Shown in pieces: positions 15,133 to 22,714 of a stretch of DNA of 38,000 bases (position 1 is the stretch's first letter; every line of letters starts with the position of its first letter). A program made the translations under genes and the position numbers. Source of the DNA: an uncultured SAR86 cluster bacterium (GTDB taxonomy: Bacteria > Pseudomonadota > Gammaproteobacteria > Magnimaribacterales > AG-339-G14); the NCBI GenBank assembly GCA_902514645.1, contig CABXRO010000011.1, positions 1-38,000 on the forward strand. The letters run 5' to 3'. The notes under the pieces are model-generated. The model was not told where the DNA came from. It searched no databases and worked only from the letters and a program-made list of their open reading frames with translations.

Positions 15133-16272
15133 TTAGACTTTTTCTAGAATATGAATGCCGCAAGCAGTTCCTAGACCAATAACATGAGTCATTCCAAGCC
15201 TTGCACCTTCAACTTGTCTACCTCCTGCTTCGCCTCTTAAATGAGTGCAAACCTCATAAATATTTGCTATTCCAGTAGCACCCAAAGGATGGCCTTTCGA
15301 TAAAAGTCCACCTGAAACATTAACGGGCACTTTGCCGCCGAGTTCAACATGTCCTTCATCAATCATTTTTCCTGCATCTCCATCTTTACAAAGACCTAGG
15401 TTTTCATAATGAAGCATTTCAGCGGTGGCAAAACAGTCATGTAATTCAACAAGATTAATATCTTCAGGACCAACGCCTGCCATTTCATATGCCTGTTCCG
15501 CAGCTAATCTTGTACAAGCATTAACATCTGGCATTACAAGATCTCTATCTGTATAAGGATCACTAGCCATAGCTGACGCTCTAACTTTCACTGCTCTTTC
15601 CATTCCTAGTTCTTTTGCTTTTTTCTCAGAAACTAAAACCGCTGCAGCAGATCCATCGACATTTACAGAACACATTAATTTTGTGTTTGGGTAAGAAATC
15701 ATTTCAGCATTCATAACTACATCCAGAGGAGTTTCTATTTGATACATTGCTTTGGGATTCATTGTTGAATGATGATGATTTTTAACTGAAATTTTTGCAA
15801 ATTGTTCAAAAGTAGTTCCATGTTCTTTTGAATGCTCCATTCCAGCTTCTGCAAAAACACATGGCATGGTTCCAGAACCCAAAAGACCTTCCTTGGGTAT
15901 TCCTTCGCCACCTCCTGTGCCTCCTAAAAGACCTTTACCCATTTGTTCTACTCCAACAGCCAAAACAACGTCATACATTCCTGCTTTGATAGACATCCAA
16001 GCTTCTCTGAATGCAGTAGCACCAGTTGCGCAAGCGTTAGCACAATTGACTACCGGTATGCCTGTTTGGCCAATTTCTTGAAGAATTCTTTGACCAACCA
16101 TTGCATTTGCTTGGCCAAGATTTCCACAATACATAGCTTGCATATCTTTAATGGTTAGGCCTGCATCGTCTAAAGCCATTAGAGCAGCTTCAGCTCCAAT
16201 GTCGGGAACTGTTCTGTCTGGAAATCTTCCAAACTTAATCATATCTACTCCTAAAACGTATACGTCACTCAT
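15133..16272 (-). CDS. Thiolase family protein (SCP-x/acetyl-CoA acetyltransferase-like)
   Basis: A 379-residue thiolase of the lipid-transfer (SCP-x) branch, expected to cleave or condense 3-ketoacyl-CoA in lipid or steroid side-chain metabolism. The nucleophile is Cys81 in NCANACATGATAF. HDCFATAE near 284-291 and the GHPLGATG loop near 337-344 supply catalytic His residues, and a C-terminal GLGTACGIHIL carries the second cysteine. The start has a good Shine-Dalgarno (AGGAG, then five or six bases to ATG). Immediately upstream on the same strand is a DUF35 zinc-ribbon/OB gene. This pairing is known from thiolases and hydratases that need the DUF35 partner for activity. Codon use appears slightly richer in G/C than in the polysaccharide genes. 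Confidence 0.88.
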   Translation of the reverse strand: MSDVYVLGVDMIKFGRFPDRTVPDIGAEAALMALDDAGLTIKDMQAMYCGNLGQANAMVGQRILQEIGQTGIPVVNCANACATGATAFREAWMSIKAGMYDVVLAVGVEQMGKGLLGGTGGGEGIPKEGLLGSGTMPCVFAEAGMEHSKEHGTTFEQFAKISVKNHHHSTMNPKAMYQIETPLDVVMNAEMISYPNTKLMCSVNVDGSAAAVLVSEKKAKELGMERAVKVRASAMASDPYTDRDLVMPDVNACTRLAAEQAYEMAGVGPEDINLVELHDCFATAEMLHYENLGLCKDGDAGKMIDEGHVELGGKVPVNVSGGLLSKGHPLGATGIANIYEVCTHLRGEAGGRQVEGARLGMTHVIGLGTACGIHILEKV

Positions 16273-16295
16273 AATTTCTCCTATTTATGTATATT

Positions 16296-16709
16296 TTATG
16301 CTGGTTCAAAGAAATAACTCAAGTAAGAGTTTCCTTCTTTATCTTTCCTACCCAAAGCATCCTGGTAAGTCAGTTTTACTTTCATTCCAAAATCAATTTT
16401 TTCGGGATCTGGCTCAATGTTAATTAGATTGCCTTTTACTGTTCCTCCGCCATCTAAATCAACAATTGCTGAGATATAAGGAACATCAATTCCAGGAAAA
16501 GATCTATAAACAACTGAAAAGGAATGTAAAACTCCTGTTTCCTCAAGTTTTACTGCAGAAATTTTGTCTCTAGCAAAACACTTTGAACAAACTTTTCTTT
16601 CTCCAAGAAACACCGCTCCACAGTCACTACATTTATGGCCCTCTAAATAAGGGTCTCCATCTTCAGGTATTTTAAGATAATCTACTGCTGGTAAACTTTT
16701 TTCTGACAC
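16296..16709 (-). CDS. Zn-ribbon/OB-fold DUF35 protein, thiolase partner
   Basis: A small acyl-CoA-associated protein with a rubredoxin-like zinc ribbon followed by an OB fold. The ribbon cysteines are in CSDCGAVFLGERKVCSKC, and the OB strands follow from GVLHSFSVVYRSFPG onward. The longest frame begins at an ATG at 16743-16745, but a strong Shine-Dalgarno AGGAGA (minus strand, 16719-16724) lies inside that extension, nine bases ahead of a GTG at 16707-16709. I therefore choose the GTG, giving 137 residues beginning just before the SEKSLPAVDYL segment. The thiolase gene follows 23 bases downstream, and the two proteins probably form one complex. Acyl substrate is unknown. Confidence 0.85.
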   Translation of the reverse strand: MSEKSLPAVDYLKIPEDGDPYLEGHKCSDCGAVFLGERKVCSKCFARDKISAVKLEETGVLHSFSVVYRSFPGIDVPYISAIVDLDGGGTVKGNLINIEPDPEKIDFGMKVKLTYQDALGRKDKEGNSYLSYFFEPA

Positions 16710-16774
16710 TTGTTCATCTCTCCTTTTAAAAGTACATTGAAACAAAAATAGATAGAAATTAAAACATTTAAATT

Positions 16775-17506
16775 ATGAGTATTTGGGGAGGCATAACTGG
16801 GGGTCTTTTAGGATTCGTAGTTCTTGGGCCTATAGGAGCTTTAGTAGGAAGCGTGATTGGCTCAAATTTGTCATCTCGCTCTAAGAGAAAAAGACCTAAT
16901 AACTTTGATAAACAAGTCGCTTTCTTTACAGCTTTATTTGCTTGTCTTGCAAAAATTGCAAAGGCTGATGGCAGAGTAGATGAAAGTGAAATAAAGAAAA
17001 TAGAAGAAATAATTTCAAAAAAACTTAATCTTAATCAAGAACACAGAAGGTTTGCTATTAATATTTTTCAAAAAGCGAAAGACGACAATATTTCTTTTGA
17101 ATCTTATGCTTCGAATCTTTATCAAATCCTCTCTTCAAGTCCAAATTCACTTTTAGTTTTTTATGAAATTCTCTTTGAATTAGCTCTTGCTGATGGATTG
17201 CTCCATCCAAAAGAAGAACTACTGTTAAAAAAAATACCTAGAATATTTAATTTTGAAAACAAAGTTTACCAATCTTTATACGATAAGTATGTTGATAGAA
17301 ATAAGAACTTTTATAAAGTCTTAGAGGTAAAAGAAAACAGTTCTTTTATGGAAATAAAAAAAGCTTACTTAAAAAAACGAAAAGAATTTCATCCTGATAC
17401 TTTAATTGGCAAAGGACTTCCTGAAGAGTTTATACAAAAAGCTAAGGAAAAATTCATAGAAATTCAAGAAGCTTATGAAGAGTTAGAAAAAAGACATCAA
17501 AAATGA
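16775..17506 (+). CDS. djlA: DjlA-like membrane co-chaperone with TerB and J domains
   Basis: A 243-residue membrane-anchored DnaK co-chaperone. Residues about 5-32 form a glycine-rich membrane segment (GGITGGLLGFVVLGPIGALV). Residues about 45-165 are an all-helical TerB-like domain with the acidic KADGRVDESEI repeat motif and its partner LADGLLHPKEE. Residues about 180-243 are a J domain whose HPD triad lies in EFHPDTL. The order matches E. coli DjlA, which is slightly longer (271 aa). It is divergent from the DUF35 gene, with no obvious Shine-Dalgarno before the ATG, only AT-rich sequence. The DoxX gene follows 12 bases later on the same strand. Confidence 0.85.
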   Translation: MSIWGGITGGLLGFVVLGPIGALVGSVIGSNLSSRSKRKRPNNFDKQVAFFTALFACLAKIAKADGRVDESEIKKIEEIISKKLNLNQEHRRFAINIFQKAKDDNISFESYASNLYQILSSSPNSLLVFYEILFELALADGLLHPKEELLLKKIPRIFNFENKVYQSLYDKYVDRNKNFYKVLEVKENSSFMEIKKAYLKKRKEFHPDTLIGKGLPEEFIQKAKEKFIEIQEAYEELEKRHQK

Positions 17507-17518
17507 TAATTTAGTTTT

Positions 17519-18007
17519 ATGAATTTTGTAAAAAACATAATTTTCAATATAGATGATATTTTGAAAAACTTATCTAAGTTAGACTTTTTATTATTATTTC
17601 TAGTAAGAATTTATCTTTTTTTTATCTTTTGGGGAGCAGGAACCTCAGGAAATAAACTTTCTTGGAATGAAGGTCTGCCGATAGTAAATCCCAGATTTGC
17701 CGAATTTTTAGGCCCAAATGGTTCTGATAATCTAAATTTTATTTTTCCAACTTTCTTTGCTTGGCTTGTGATCCTCGCTGAAGCAGGAGGAGCTGTTCTT
17801 TTACTATTGGGTTTGTTCACAAGATGGGCTTCTGTTCCGATAATTTTTGCAATGTTTGTTGCTGCCTATTTCCATTTTCCAAACGGATGGAATGCAGATG
17901 CTGGTGGATATGAAATGGCTGCTACTTATATATTGGTTTTAGCCATTCCCCTAATATATGGTGGAGGAAATTATTTGTCCCTCGACTATTGGGTTAGAAG
18001 AAAATAA
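17519..18007 (+). CDS. DoxX family membrane protein
   Basis: A 162-residue integral membrane protein with four predicted helices at about 22-40, 78-97, 105-120 and 135-153. The pattern of LVRIYLFFIFWGAGTSG, FFAWLVILAEAGGAVLLLLG and a final IPLIYGGGNYLSLDYWV segment is typical of DoxX. The family is tied loosely to redox and membrane quinone processes, and function in this organism is unknown. It stops directly before the pdxH start, with no intervening base, so the pair is probably co-translated. The weak upstream region means it may be transcribed from the djlA promoter. Confidence 0.78.
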   Translation: MNFVKNIIFNIDDILKNLSKLDFLLLFLVRIYLFFIFWGAGTSGNKLSWNEGLPIVNPRFAEFLGPNGSDNLNFIFPTFFAWLVILAEAGGAVLLLLGLFTRWASVPIIFAMFVAAYFHFPNGWNADAGGYEMAATYILVLAIPLIYGGGNYLSLDYWVRRK

Positions 18008-18604
18008 GTGATTGAGAAAGGAAAAGTCTCTCAAGAGCCTTTCTTAGGGATATTAAAAATCCTTGAAGAAGCAGAATCTTTGAATCTTGTAGACTGGAAT
18101 GCTATGAATATAGCTACTGTCGACGATAATGGACAACCTAGTTCAAGAGTTGTCCTTTTAAAAAAAATATCAGATGAAGGCCTTGTTTTTTATACAAACT
18201 ACAATAGTAAAAAAGGCATGGAAATTAATTCAAATAATAAAGTTGCTATAAATTTTTGGTGGAGAGAGCTTAAAAAACAAATTAGGATAGAAGGAGTAAT
18301 TTCTAAAGCTCCTGAAAAGGATTCTGATGATTATTTTAATTCTAGGCCTCTAAAGTCTAGAATTTCAGCAATAATCTCTAATCAAAGCTCTGTAATAAAT
18401 TCATATGAAGATCTCAAAAAAGATATAGACGAATTTTTAAAAAAACATGACGAATCCGCAGTTAAACGACCAAAACATTGTGGATTATATGTTTTAGCTC
18501 CGATTTCTGTAGAGTTTTGGCAAGAAAGACAAAACAGAACTCATGAAAGAATAAAGTATTTTCTTAAAGATCATACATGGGACAGCTGTCTTCTTTCTCC
18601 TTAA
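18008..18604 (+). CDS. pdxH: Pyridoxamine 5'-phosphate oxidase
   Basis: An FMN flavoprotein that makes pyridoxal 5'-phosphate from PNP or PMP with oxygen. The FMN-binding motifs PSSRVVLLK (about 43-51), FYTNYNSKKG (61-70) and the C-terminal EFWQERQNRTHER (about 170-182, usual form 'EFWQGR.nRLHDR') are present, as is the tail 'W....LsP'. Length (198 aa) is normal but lacks the longer N-terminal arm of some homologues. The start is GTG at 18008, immediately after the DoxX stop. PLP would serve the sugar aminotransferase in the left cluster, although no regulatory link is visible. The thrS promoter overlaps the region just after its stop. Confidence 0.9.
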   Translation: MIEKGKVSQEPFLGILKILEEAESLNLVDWNAMNIATVDDNGQPSSRVVLLKKISDEGLVFYTNYNSKKGMEINSNNKVAINFWWRELKKQIRIEGVISKAPEKDSDDYFNSRPLKSRISAIISNQSSVINSYEDLKKDIDEFLKKHDESAVKRPKHCGLYVLAPISVEFWQERQNRTHERIKYFLKDHTWDSCLLSP

Positions 18605-18609
18605 GTTTT

Positions 18610-18618
18610 TGTTATAAT
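18610..18618 (+). promoter_or_regulatory. Extended -10 promoter for the thrS-infC-rpmI-rplT-pheST operon
   Basis: TGTTATAAT at 18610-18618 is a perfect extended -10 element (TG, one base, TATAAT). The -35 region is poor, as is usual for extended -10 promoters. Predicted transcription would begin near 18625, giving a leader of about 28 bases before the thrS ATG. That is too short for the long stem-loop thrS operator known in E. coli, so threonyl-tRNA-like autoregulation is not apparent. Confidence 0.6.
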
Positions 18619-18652
18619 TGTTCTAAACAGGCCCCTCGTATAGGTCGATCTT

Positions 18653-20581
18653 ATGGTAACAATTACTCTTCTCGACAACTCAAAAAAAACCTTTAACGAA
18701 CCTCTCTCTATTGAAGATGTTGCTGAAGACATCGGCAAAGGATTACTAAAAGCAACAGTTGCAGGAAAAATAGATGGCGTTCTAAAAGACGGATCAGATT
18801 TAATTGAACAAGATTGTTCTTTAGAAATTGTTAGAAATGTTGATCAAGAGGGCATTGAAATAATTAGACACTCTTGTGCTCATTTGTTCGGTCATGCTTT
18901 GAAACAATTATTCCCAGAAGCAAAAATGGCTATAGGCCCTGTAATAGATGACGGATTTTATTACGACATTGATTTAGAAAATAAATTAACCGAAGAAGAT
19001 TTAAGAGAAATTGAAAACAGAATGAGAGAACTCGCTTCAACTGAATATTCTGTAATTAAAAAAGTAGTATCTAGAAAAGAAGCCAAAAAGGTTTTTAAAG
19101 ACAGAAAAGAAGATTACAAATTAAAAATTATCGATGATATTCCTGAAGATGAAATTATCGCTTTATATTTTCATGAAGAATACGTTGATATGTGCAAAGG
19201 CCCGCATGTAACTTCAATGAGACATGTGAAAAGTTTTAAATTATTGAATATTTCAGGAGCATATTGGCGCGGAGATTCAAAAGGGAAAATGCTTCAAAGA
19301 ATTTATGGAACTGCTTGGAATACAGAAAAGGAATTGAATCTATACCTAAACAACATTGAAGAGGCTTCGAAAAGGGATCATAGAAAACTAGGACAAAAAT
19401 ATGATTTATTTCATTTTCAGGAGGAAGCCCCAGGCATGGTTTTTTGGCATCCAAAAGGCTGGACTATATTTAGAGTTTTAGAGGACTACATAAGAGAGAA
19501 ACTTAAAATTTCAGGATATGAAGAGATTAAAACTCCTGAAGTAGTGGATAGGAAGCTTTGGGAGAAATCTGGCCATTGGGACAAATATCGAGAAAACATG
19601 TACATAACCGAGATCGATGAGGAGCATGCTAATGAAAAAAGAGTTAATGCTTTAAAGCCGATGAGTTGTCCTTGCCATGTACAAATTTATAACCAAGGAC
19701 TTAAATCTTACAGAGACCTACCAATAAGGTATTCTGAATTTGGCTCTTGTCACAGATATGAGCCTTCAGGTACATTGCACGGCTTAATGAGAGTCAGACA
19801 AATGACTCAGGATGATGGTCATATTTTCTGTTCAGAGGACCAAATTGAAAATGAGGCTGGTTCTTTTATAAATATCCTTTCAAATATTTACAAAGAATTA
19901 GGTTTTGAAAAGTTGGATATAAAGTTATCTACAAGACCAGAACAACGAGTTGGAACAAATGAAATTTGGGATAAAGCAGAACAGGCTCTGGAAGGTGCTA
20001 TAAATAGCCAAGGTATATCTTATGAAATTGCTGAAGGTGACGGTGCTTTCTATGGTCCCAAAATAGATTTTGTCTTAACGGACTCCCTGAATAGGGAGTG
20101 GCAGTGCGGTACTTTGCAGGCCGATTTCAATATGCCTAAAAGATTAGATGCTTCTTACATAGGAAAAGATGGAGAAAGACATATTCCAGTTATGCTGCAC
20201 AGAGCTTTTCTGGGTTCTTTTGAGAGATTCATAGGAATTCTTATCGAACAATATGCCGGAAACTTTCCGGTATGGTTAGCTCCAATCCAAGCAGTTGCTA
20301 TGAATATTTCAGAAAAACAGGCCAAAAAAACGGATGAAATTACAAATATTCTAAAAAATAACGGTTTTAGGGTAAATTCAGACTTGAGGAATGAGAAGAT
20401 CGCTTATAAAATCCGCCACCACTCTATGCAAAAAGTTCCTTACATCATAGTTTTGGGTGATAAGGAAATTGAAACTTCGACATTAGCTATTAGAGATAGA
20501 TCAGGTTCTGATTTAGGTACTATGTCGATCGATGCATTTAGTGAGATTTTGAATAATAAAATTAAATCTAAGGAGGTTTGA
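18653..20581 (+). CDS. thrS: Threonyl-tRNA synthetase
   Basis: A class II synthetase of 642 aa, charging tRNA-Thr in the cytoplasm. Order: TGS domain (about 1-62), editing domain with [11 protein letters not shown] near 73-83 (HxxxH) and MCKGPH near 182-187, then the catalytic core and anticodon-binding domain. Zinc ligands are Cys339 (MSCPCH), about His389 (DDGHIFC) and His516 (MLHRAFLGS). Motif 2 is [15 protein letters not shown]. The length equals E. coli ThrS. The gene ends in AAGGAGGTTTGA, so its last codons double as a strong Shine-Dalgarno for the mini-ORF that begins at the next base. It heads a translation operon under an extended -10 promoter. Confidence 0.97.
   Translation: MVTITLLDNSKKTFNEPLSIEDVAEDIGKGLLKATVAGKIDGVLKDGSDLIEQDCSLEIVRNVDQEGIEIIRHSCAHLFGHALKQLFPEAKMAIGPVIDDGFYYDIDLENKLTEEDLREIENRMRELASTEYSVIKKVVSRKEAKKVFKDRKEDYKLKIIDDIPEDEIIALYFHEEYVDMCKGPHVTSMRHVKSFKLLNISGAYWRGDSKGKMLQRIYGTAWNTEKELNLYLNNIEEASKRDHRKLGQKYDLFHFQEEAPGMVFWHPKGWTIFRVLEDYIREKLKISGYEEIKTPEVVDRKLWEKSGHWDKYRENMYITEIDEEHANEKRVNALKPMSCPCHVQIYNQGLKSYRDLPIRYSEFGSCHRYEPSGTLHGLMRVRQMTQDDGHIFCSEDQIENEAGSFINILSNIYKELGFEKLDIKLSTRPEQRVGTNEIWDKAEQALEGAINSQGISYEIAEGDGAFYGPKIDFVLTDSLNREWQCGTLQADFNMPKRLDASYIGKDGERHIPVMLHRAFLGSFERFIGILIEQYAGNFPVWLAPIQAVAMNISEKQAKKTDEITNILKNNGFRVNSDLRNEKIAYKIRHHSMQKVPYIIVLGDKEIETSTLAIRDRSGSDLGTMSIDAFSEILNNKIKSKEV
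20570..20577 (+). promoter_or_regulatory. Strong Shine-Dalgarno inside the end of thrS
   Basis: AAGGAGGT is a near-perfect anti-16S match, much stronger than most ribosome sites in this window. No infC start lies within range (the infC ATG is 45 bases away), but a TTG at 20582 is five bases downstream of GGAGG. The site therefore appears to serve the mini-ORF rather than infC directly. Confidence 0.7.
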
Positions 20582-20620
20582 TTGGTACATAAAAGATTTT
20601 TTTCTTTTTTCGCTAAGTAA
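20582..20620 (+). CDS. Putative 12-residue Phe-rich leader peptide between thrS and infC
   Basis: A TTG-initiated frame of 12 codons starts on the base after the thrS stop and encodes MVHKRFFSFFAK, with four phenylalanines, ending at TAA 20618-20620. The infC ATG begins two bases later. A strong Shine-Dalgarno precedes it at normal spacing. Phe-rich leaders such as pheM are known to attenuate pheST in enterics, but there they sit between rplT and pheS; here that gap is only six bases. No clear terminator hairpin follows, so a role in coupling infC translation to ribosome passage, or in sensing Phe-tRNA, is hypothesis. The phenylalanine codons come from a T-rich tract, so chance is a real alternative. 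Confidence 0.45.
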   Translation: MVHKRFFSFFAK

Positions 20621-20622
20621 TT

Positions 20623-21165
20623 ATGGCTTTAGCAAAAAGAAACTATAAAAAAGAAAATAAACAACCCATCAATAAGTTTATAAAAGCTGAAAAGGTTAGG
20701 TTAATTTCAAGTTCTGGAGAACAACTAGGTATAAAAAGCCTTGAAGATGCCCTTCAAATTGCGTCAAAAGAAAGTCTTGATCTTGTTCAACTTAACGATG
20801 ATAAAAATTCGCCTGTTTGCAAACTTATGAACTATGGAAAACATTTATTTGATAAGAAAAAACAGAAATCTGCTTCGAAAAAGAAACAGAAGAAAACACA
20901 AATCAAGGAAGTAAAATTTAGACCTGGAACTGAGGAAAACGATTACCAAATTAAACTCAAAAAAATTATGAAATTTTTAGATGAAGGAGATAAAGCAAAA
21001 ATTACAATGAGATTTAGGGGAAGAGAAATGGCGCATCAAAACATCGGACTAGATCTTCTTAAAAGAGTAGAAGAAGACCTCAACGGATTGGGTTCTGTAG
21101 AACAGGCACCATTATCTGAAGGTAGACAGCTTGTTATGTTATTATCACCATCCAAATCTAAGTAG
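20623..21165 (+). CDS. infC: Translation initiation factor IF-3
   Basis: IF-3 binds the 30S subunit and enforces start-codon and initiator-tRNA fidelity. The 180-residue length and both domains are standard: N-domain with [17 protein letters not shown] (about 21-37) and [16 protein letters not shown], a lysine-rich linker near 80-92, and C-domain with [17 protein letters not shown] and [14 protein letters not shown]. The start chosen is ATG at 20623, giving an N-terminus similar in length to E. coli IF-3. Enterobacterial infC starts with AUU for autogenous control; here an in-frame ATT lies immediately before the ATG (20620-20622). No good Shine-Dalgarno is next to the ATG, so translation probably relies on ribosomes finishing the preceding mini-ORF. 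Confidence 0.95.
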   Translation: MALAKRNYKKENKQPINKFIKAEKVRLISSSGEQLGIKSLEDALQIASKESLDLVQLNDDKNSPVCKLMNYGKHLFDKKKQKSASKKKQKKTQIKEVKFRPGTEENDYQIKLKKIMKFLDEGDKAKITMRFRGREMAHQNIGLDLLKRVEEDLNGLGSVEQAPLSEGRQLVMLLSPSKSK

Positions 21166-21172
21166 GAAAATC

Positions 21173-21370
21173 ATGCCAAAGATTAAAGTTCACAGCGGTG
21201 CTGCAAAAAGATTCAAAAAGACTGGTTCTGGATTGAAAAGAAAGCAAGCAAATAAAAGACATATTTTAACTAAGATGTCCTCTAAATCAAAAAGACAACT
21301 TAGAGGTACTACCTCTCTTGCAGATGGTGATGAAAAGTTAGTAAAAAGAATGTTCAGGGAGAGATCATAA
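21173..21370 (+). CDS. rpmI: 50S ribosomal protein bL35
   Basis: A 65-residue basic ribosomal protein beginning [20 protein letters not shown] and containing [18 protein letters not shown], both diagnostic of bL35. A longer open frame begins upstream at 21131 inside infC, but family alignment and a modest AGGA site seven bases before ATG 21173 fix the start. The stop overlaps the rplT start by one base (TAATG), so the two ribosomal genes are coupled as in other gammaproteobacteria. It sits eight bases after infC. Confidence 0.96.
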   Translation: MPKIKVHSGAAKRFKKTGSGLKRKQANKRHILTKMSSKSKRQLRGTTSLADGDEKLVKRMFRERS

Positions 21371-21726
21371 TGGCAAGGGTTAAAAGGGGAGTAGAGTCTC
21401 GAAGAAAACATAAGAAAGTACTAAAACTTGCTAAAGGCTATCGTGGTGCTAGAAGTAGAACTTTTAAAGTCGCTAAACAAGCAGTAACTCGAGCAGGACA
21501 GTATGCTTATAGAGATAGAAGGGTTAAAAAAAGAGATTTTAGGTCTTTATGGATAATTAGAATTAATGCGGCGGTAAGAGAAAATGGTTTAACTTACAGT
21601 AAATTTATGTCTGCTCTCAAGAAAATGAATATAGAGTTAGACAGGCGCGTTCTAGCTGAGCTGGCTGCAGAAGATAGCGAAGCTTTTTCAAATTTAGTAT
21701 CTCTTGCTAAGGAAAATGCAGCATAA
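21370..21726 (+). CDS. rplT: 50S ribosomal protein bL20
   Basis: bL20 is an early-assembly 23S-binding protein. The 118-residue sequence starts [20 protein letters not shown] and includes [16 protein letters not shown] and [20 protein letters not shown], all standard. In E. coli bL20 represses the rpmI-rplT part of the operon by binding a leader pseudoknot; I see no equivalent structure in the very short gaps here. The ATG overlaps the rpmI stop by one base. pheS follows after only six bases, leaving no space for a pheM leader and attenuator between rplT and pheS. Confidence 0.97.
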   Translation: MARVKRGVESRRKHKKVLKLAKGYRGARSRTFKVAKQAVTRAGQYAYRDRRVKKRDFRSLWIIRINAAVRENGLTYSKFMSALKKMNIELDRRVLAELAAEDSEAFSNLVSLAKENAA

Positions 21727-21732
21727 TGAAGC

Positions 21733-22710
21733 ATGGATTTAGATGCTTTAAAGGCAGATCTTGAAAAAGATTTTCTAGAGATTAACTCTCAAGAAGTATT
21801 AAATATTCTCAAAGTTAAATACCTTGGAAAAAAAGGTCATATTTCCGAACTTTCAAAAAATATCAAAAATCTTTCCAAAAAAGATAGACCAGAATTTGGT
21901 AAGACAATTGGTGAACTTAGAAAACTCTGCGAAGAAAAAATATTTGCTGCACAAGAACAAATTGAAGTAAATTCAATCAATGAATCTCTTGAAAAAGAGC
22001 GAATTGATATCACTCTTCCGGGCTCCTATAAATCACAAGGAAAGCTTCACCCATTAACAGTTACGACTTTAAAAATAACAGACTTTTTTTCTGCTCAAGG
22101 CTATCTGATTGAAGATGGTCCGGAGATAGAGAGTGCTTATTACAATTTTGATGCGTTGAATATTCCTCTGGATCATCCTGCAAGAGATATGCATGATACT
22201 TTTTATCTCGATAACGGAGATTTATTAAGAACACATACCTCTCCAGTGCAAATTAGAGCAATCGAAAAGAGAGGGGCTCCTCTAAAAATTATCTGTCCTG
22301 GGAAAGTCTACCGAAGTGACGCAGATAAAACCCATACTCCTATGTTTCACCAAATTGAAGGTTTGGTAATAAGTGAAAATGTAAATTTTGGTCACCTCAA
22401 GAATGAAATCATGACTTTTATTGATTTTTTATTTGGTCCCGATACCAAAGTAAGATTTAGACCGTCCTATTTTCCTTTCACAGAGCCTTCAGCTGAAGTA
22501 GATATTATGGATAAAAAAACCAAACAATGGCTCGAAATCATGGGTTGTGGATTGGTGCATCCAAACGTCATTGACATGGCGGGACTGGATCCAAACCAAT
22601 TCTCTGGTTTTGCTTTTGGAATGGGGATTGAGAGGATGGCTAAACTTCTGTATGAGATAGAAGATATGCGTTCTTTATTTACAAACGACATAAAATTTTT
22701 ATCGCAATAA
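21733..22710 (+). CDS. pheS: Phenylalanyl-tRNA synthetase alpha subunit
   Basis: The catalytic subunit of the alpha2-beta2 PheRS, a class II synthetase. A coiled-coil N-terminus (about 1-85) precedes the core, where motif 2 is in LRTHTSPVQIRAIE and GKVYRSDADKTHTPMFHQIEG, and motif 3 in FGMGIERMAKLLYEI. Segment FRPSYFPFTEPSAEVDI forms the phenylalanine pocket. The length of 325 aa is normal. The start is ATG at 21733; the site GCATAATGAAGC upstream has no strong Shine-Dalgarno, suggesting coupling to rplT. pheT follows four bases after the stop. The paired beta subunit downstream is abnormal (see pheT). Confidence 0.97.
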   Translation: MDLDALKADLEKDFLEINSQEVLNILKVKYLGKKGHISELSKNIKNLSKKDRPEFGKTIGELRKLCEEKIFAAQEQIEVNSINESLEKERIDITLPGSYKSQGKLHPLTVTTLKITDFFSAQGYLIEDGPEIESAYYNFDALNIPLDHPARDMHDTFYLDNGDLLRTHTSPVQIRAIEKRGAPLKIICPGKVYRSDADKTHTPMFHQIEGLVISENVNFGHLKNEIMTFIDFLFGPDTKVRFRPSYFPFTEPSAEVDIMDKKTKQWLEIMGCGLVHPNVIDMAGLDPNQFSGFAFGMGIERMAKLLYEIEDMRSLFTNDIKFLSQ

Positions 22711-22714
22711 AAAA

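Noticed and set aside
15866-16158. Plus-strand open frames of about 70 codons inside the thiolase gene
   Set aside because: They lie antisense to a well-conserved enzyme, have no ribosome site, and give low-complexity proline/serine-rich sequence.
20591-20610. A terminator hairpin in the leader region, AAAAGA pairing with TCTTTT
   Set aside because: The stem is six mostly A-T pairs, too weak to terminate; it is reported only as part of the leader discussion.
21727-21732. A pheM-type attenuator between rplT and pheS
   Set aside because: The gap is only six bases, so no leader peptide or terminator can fit there.
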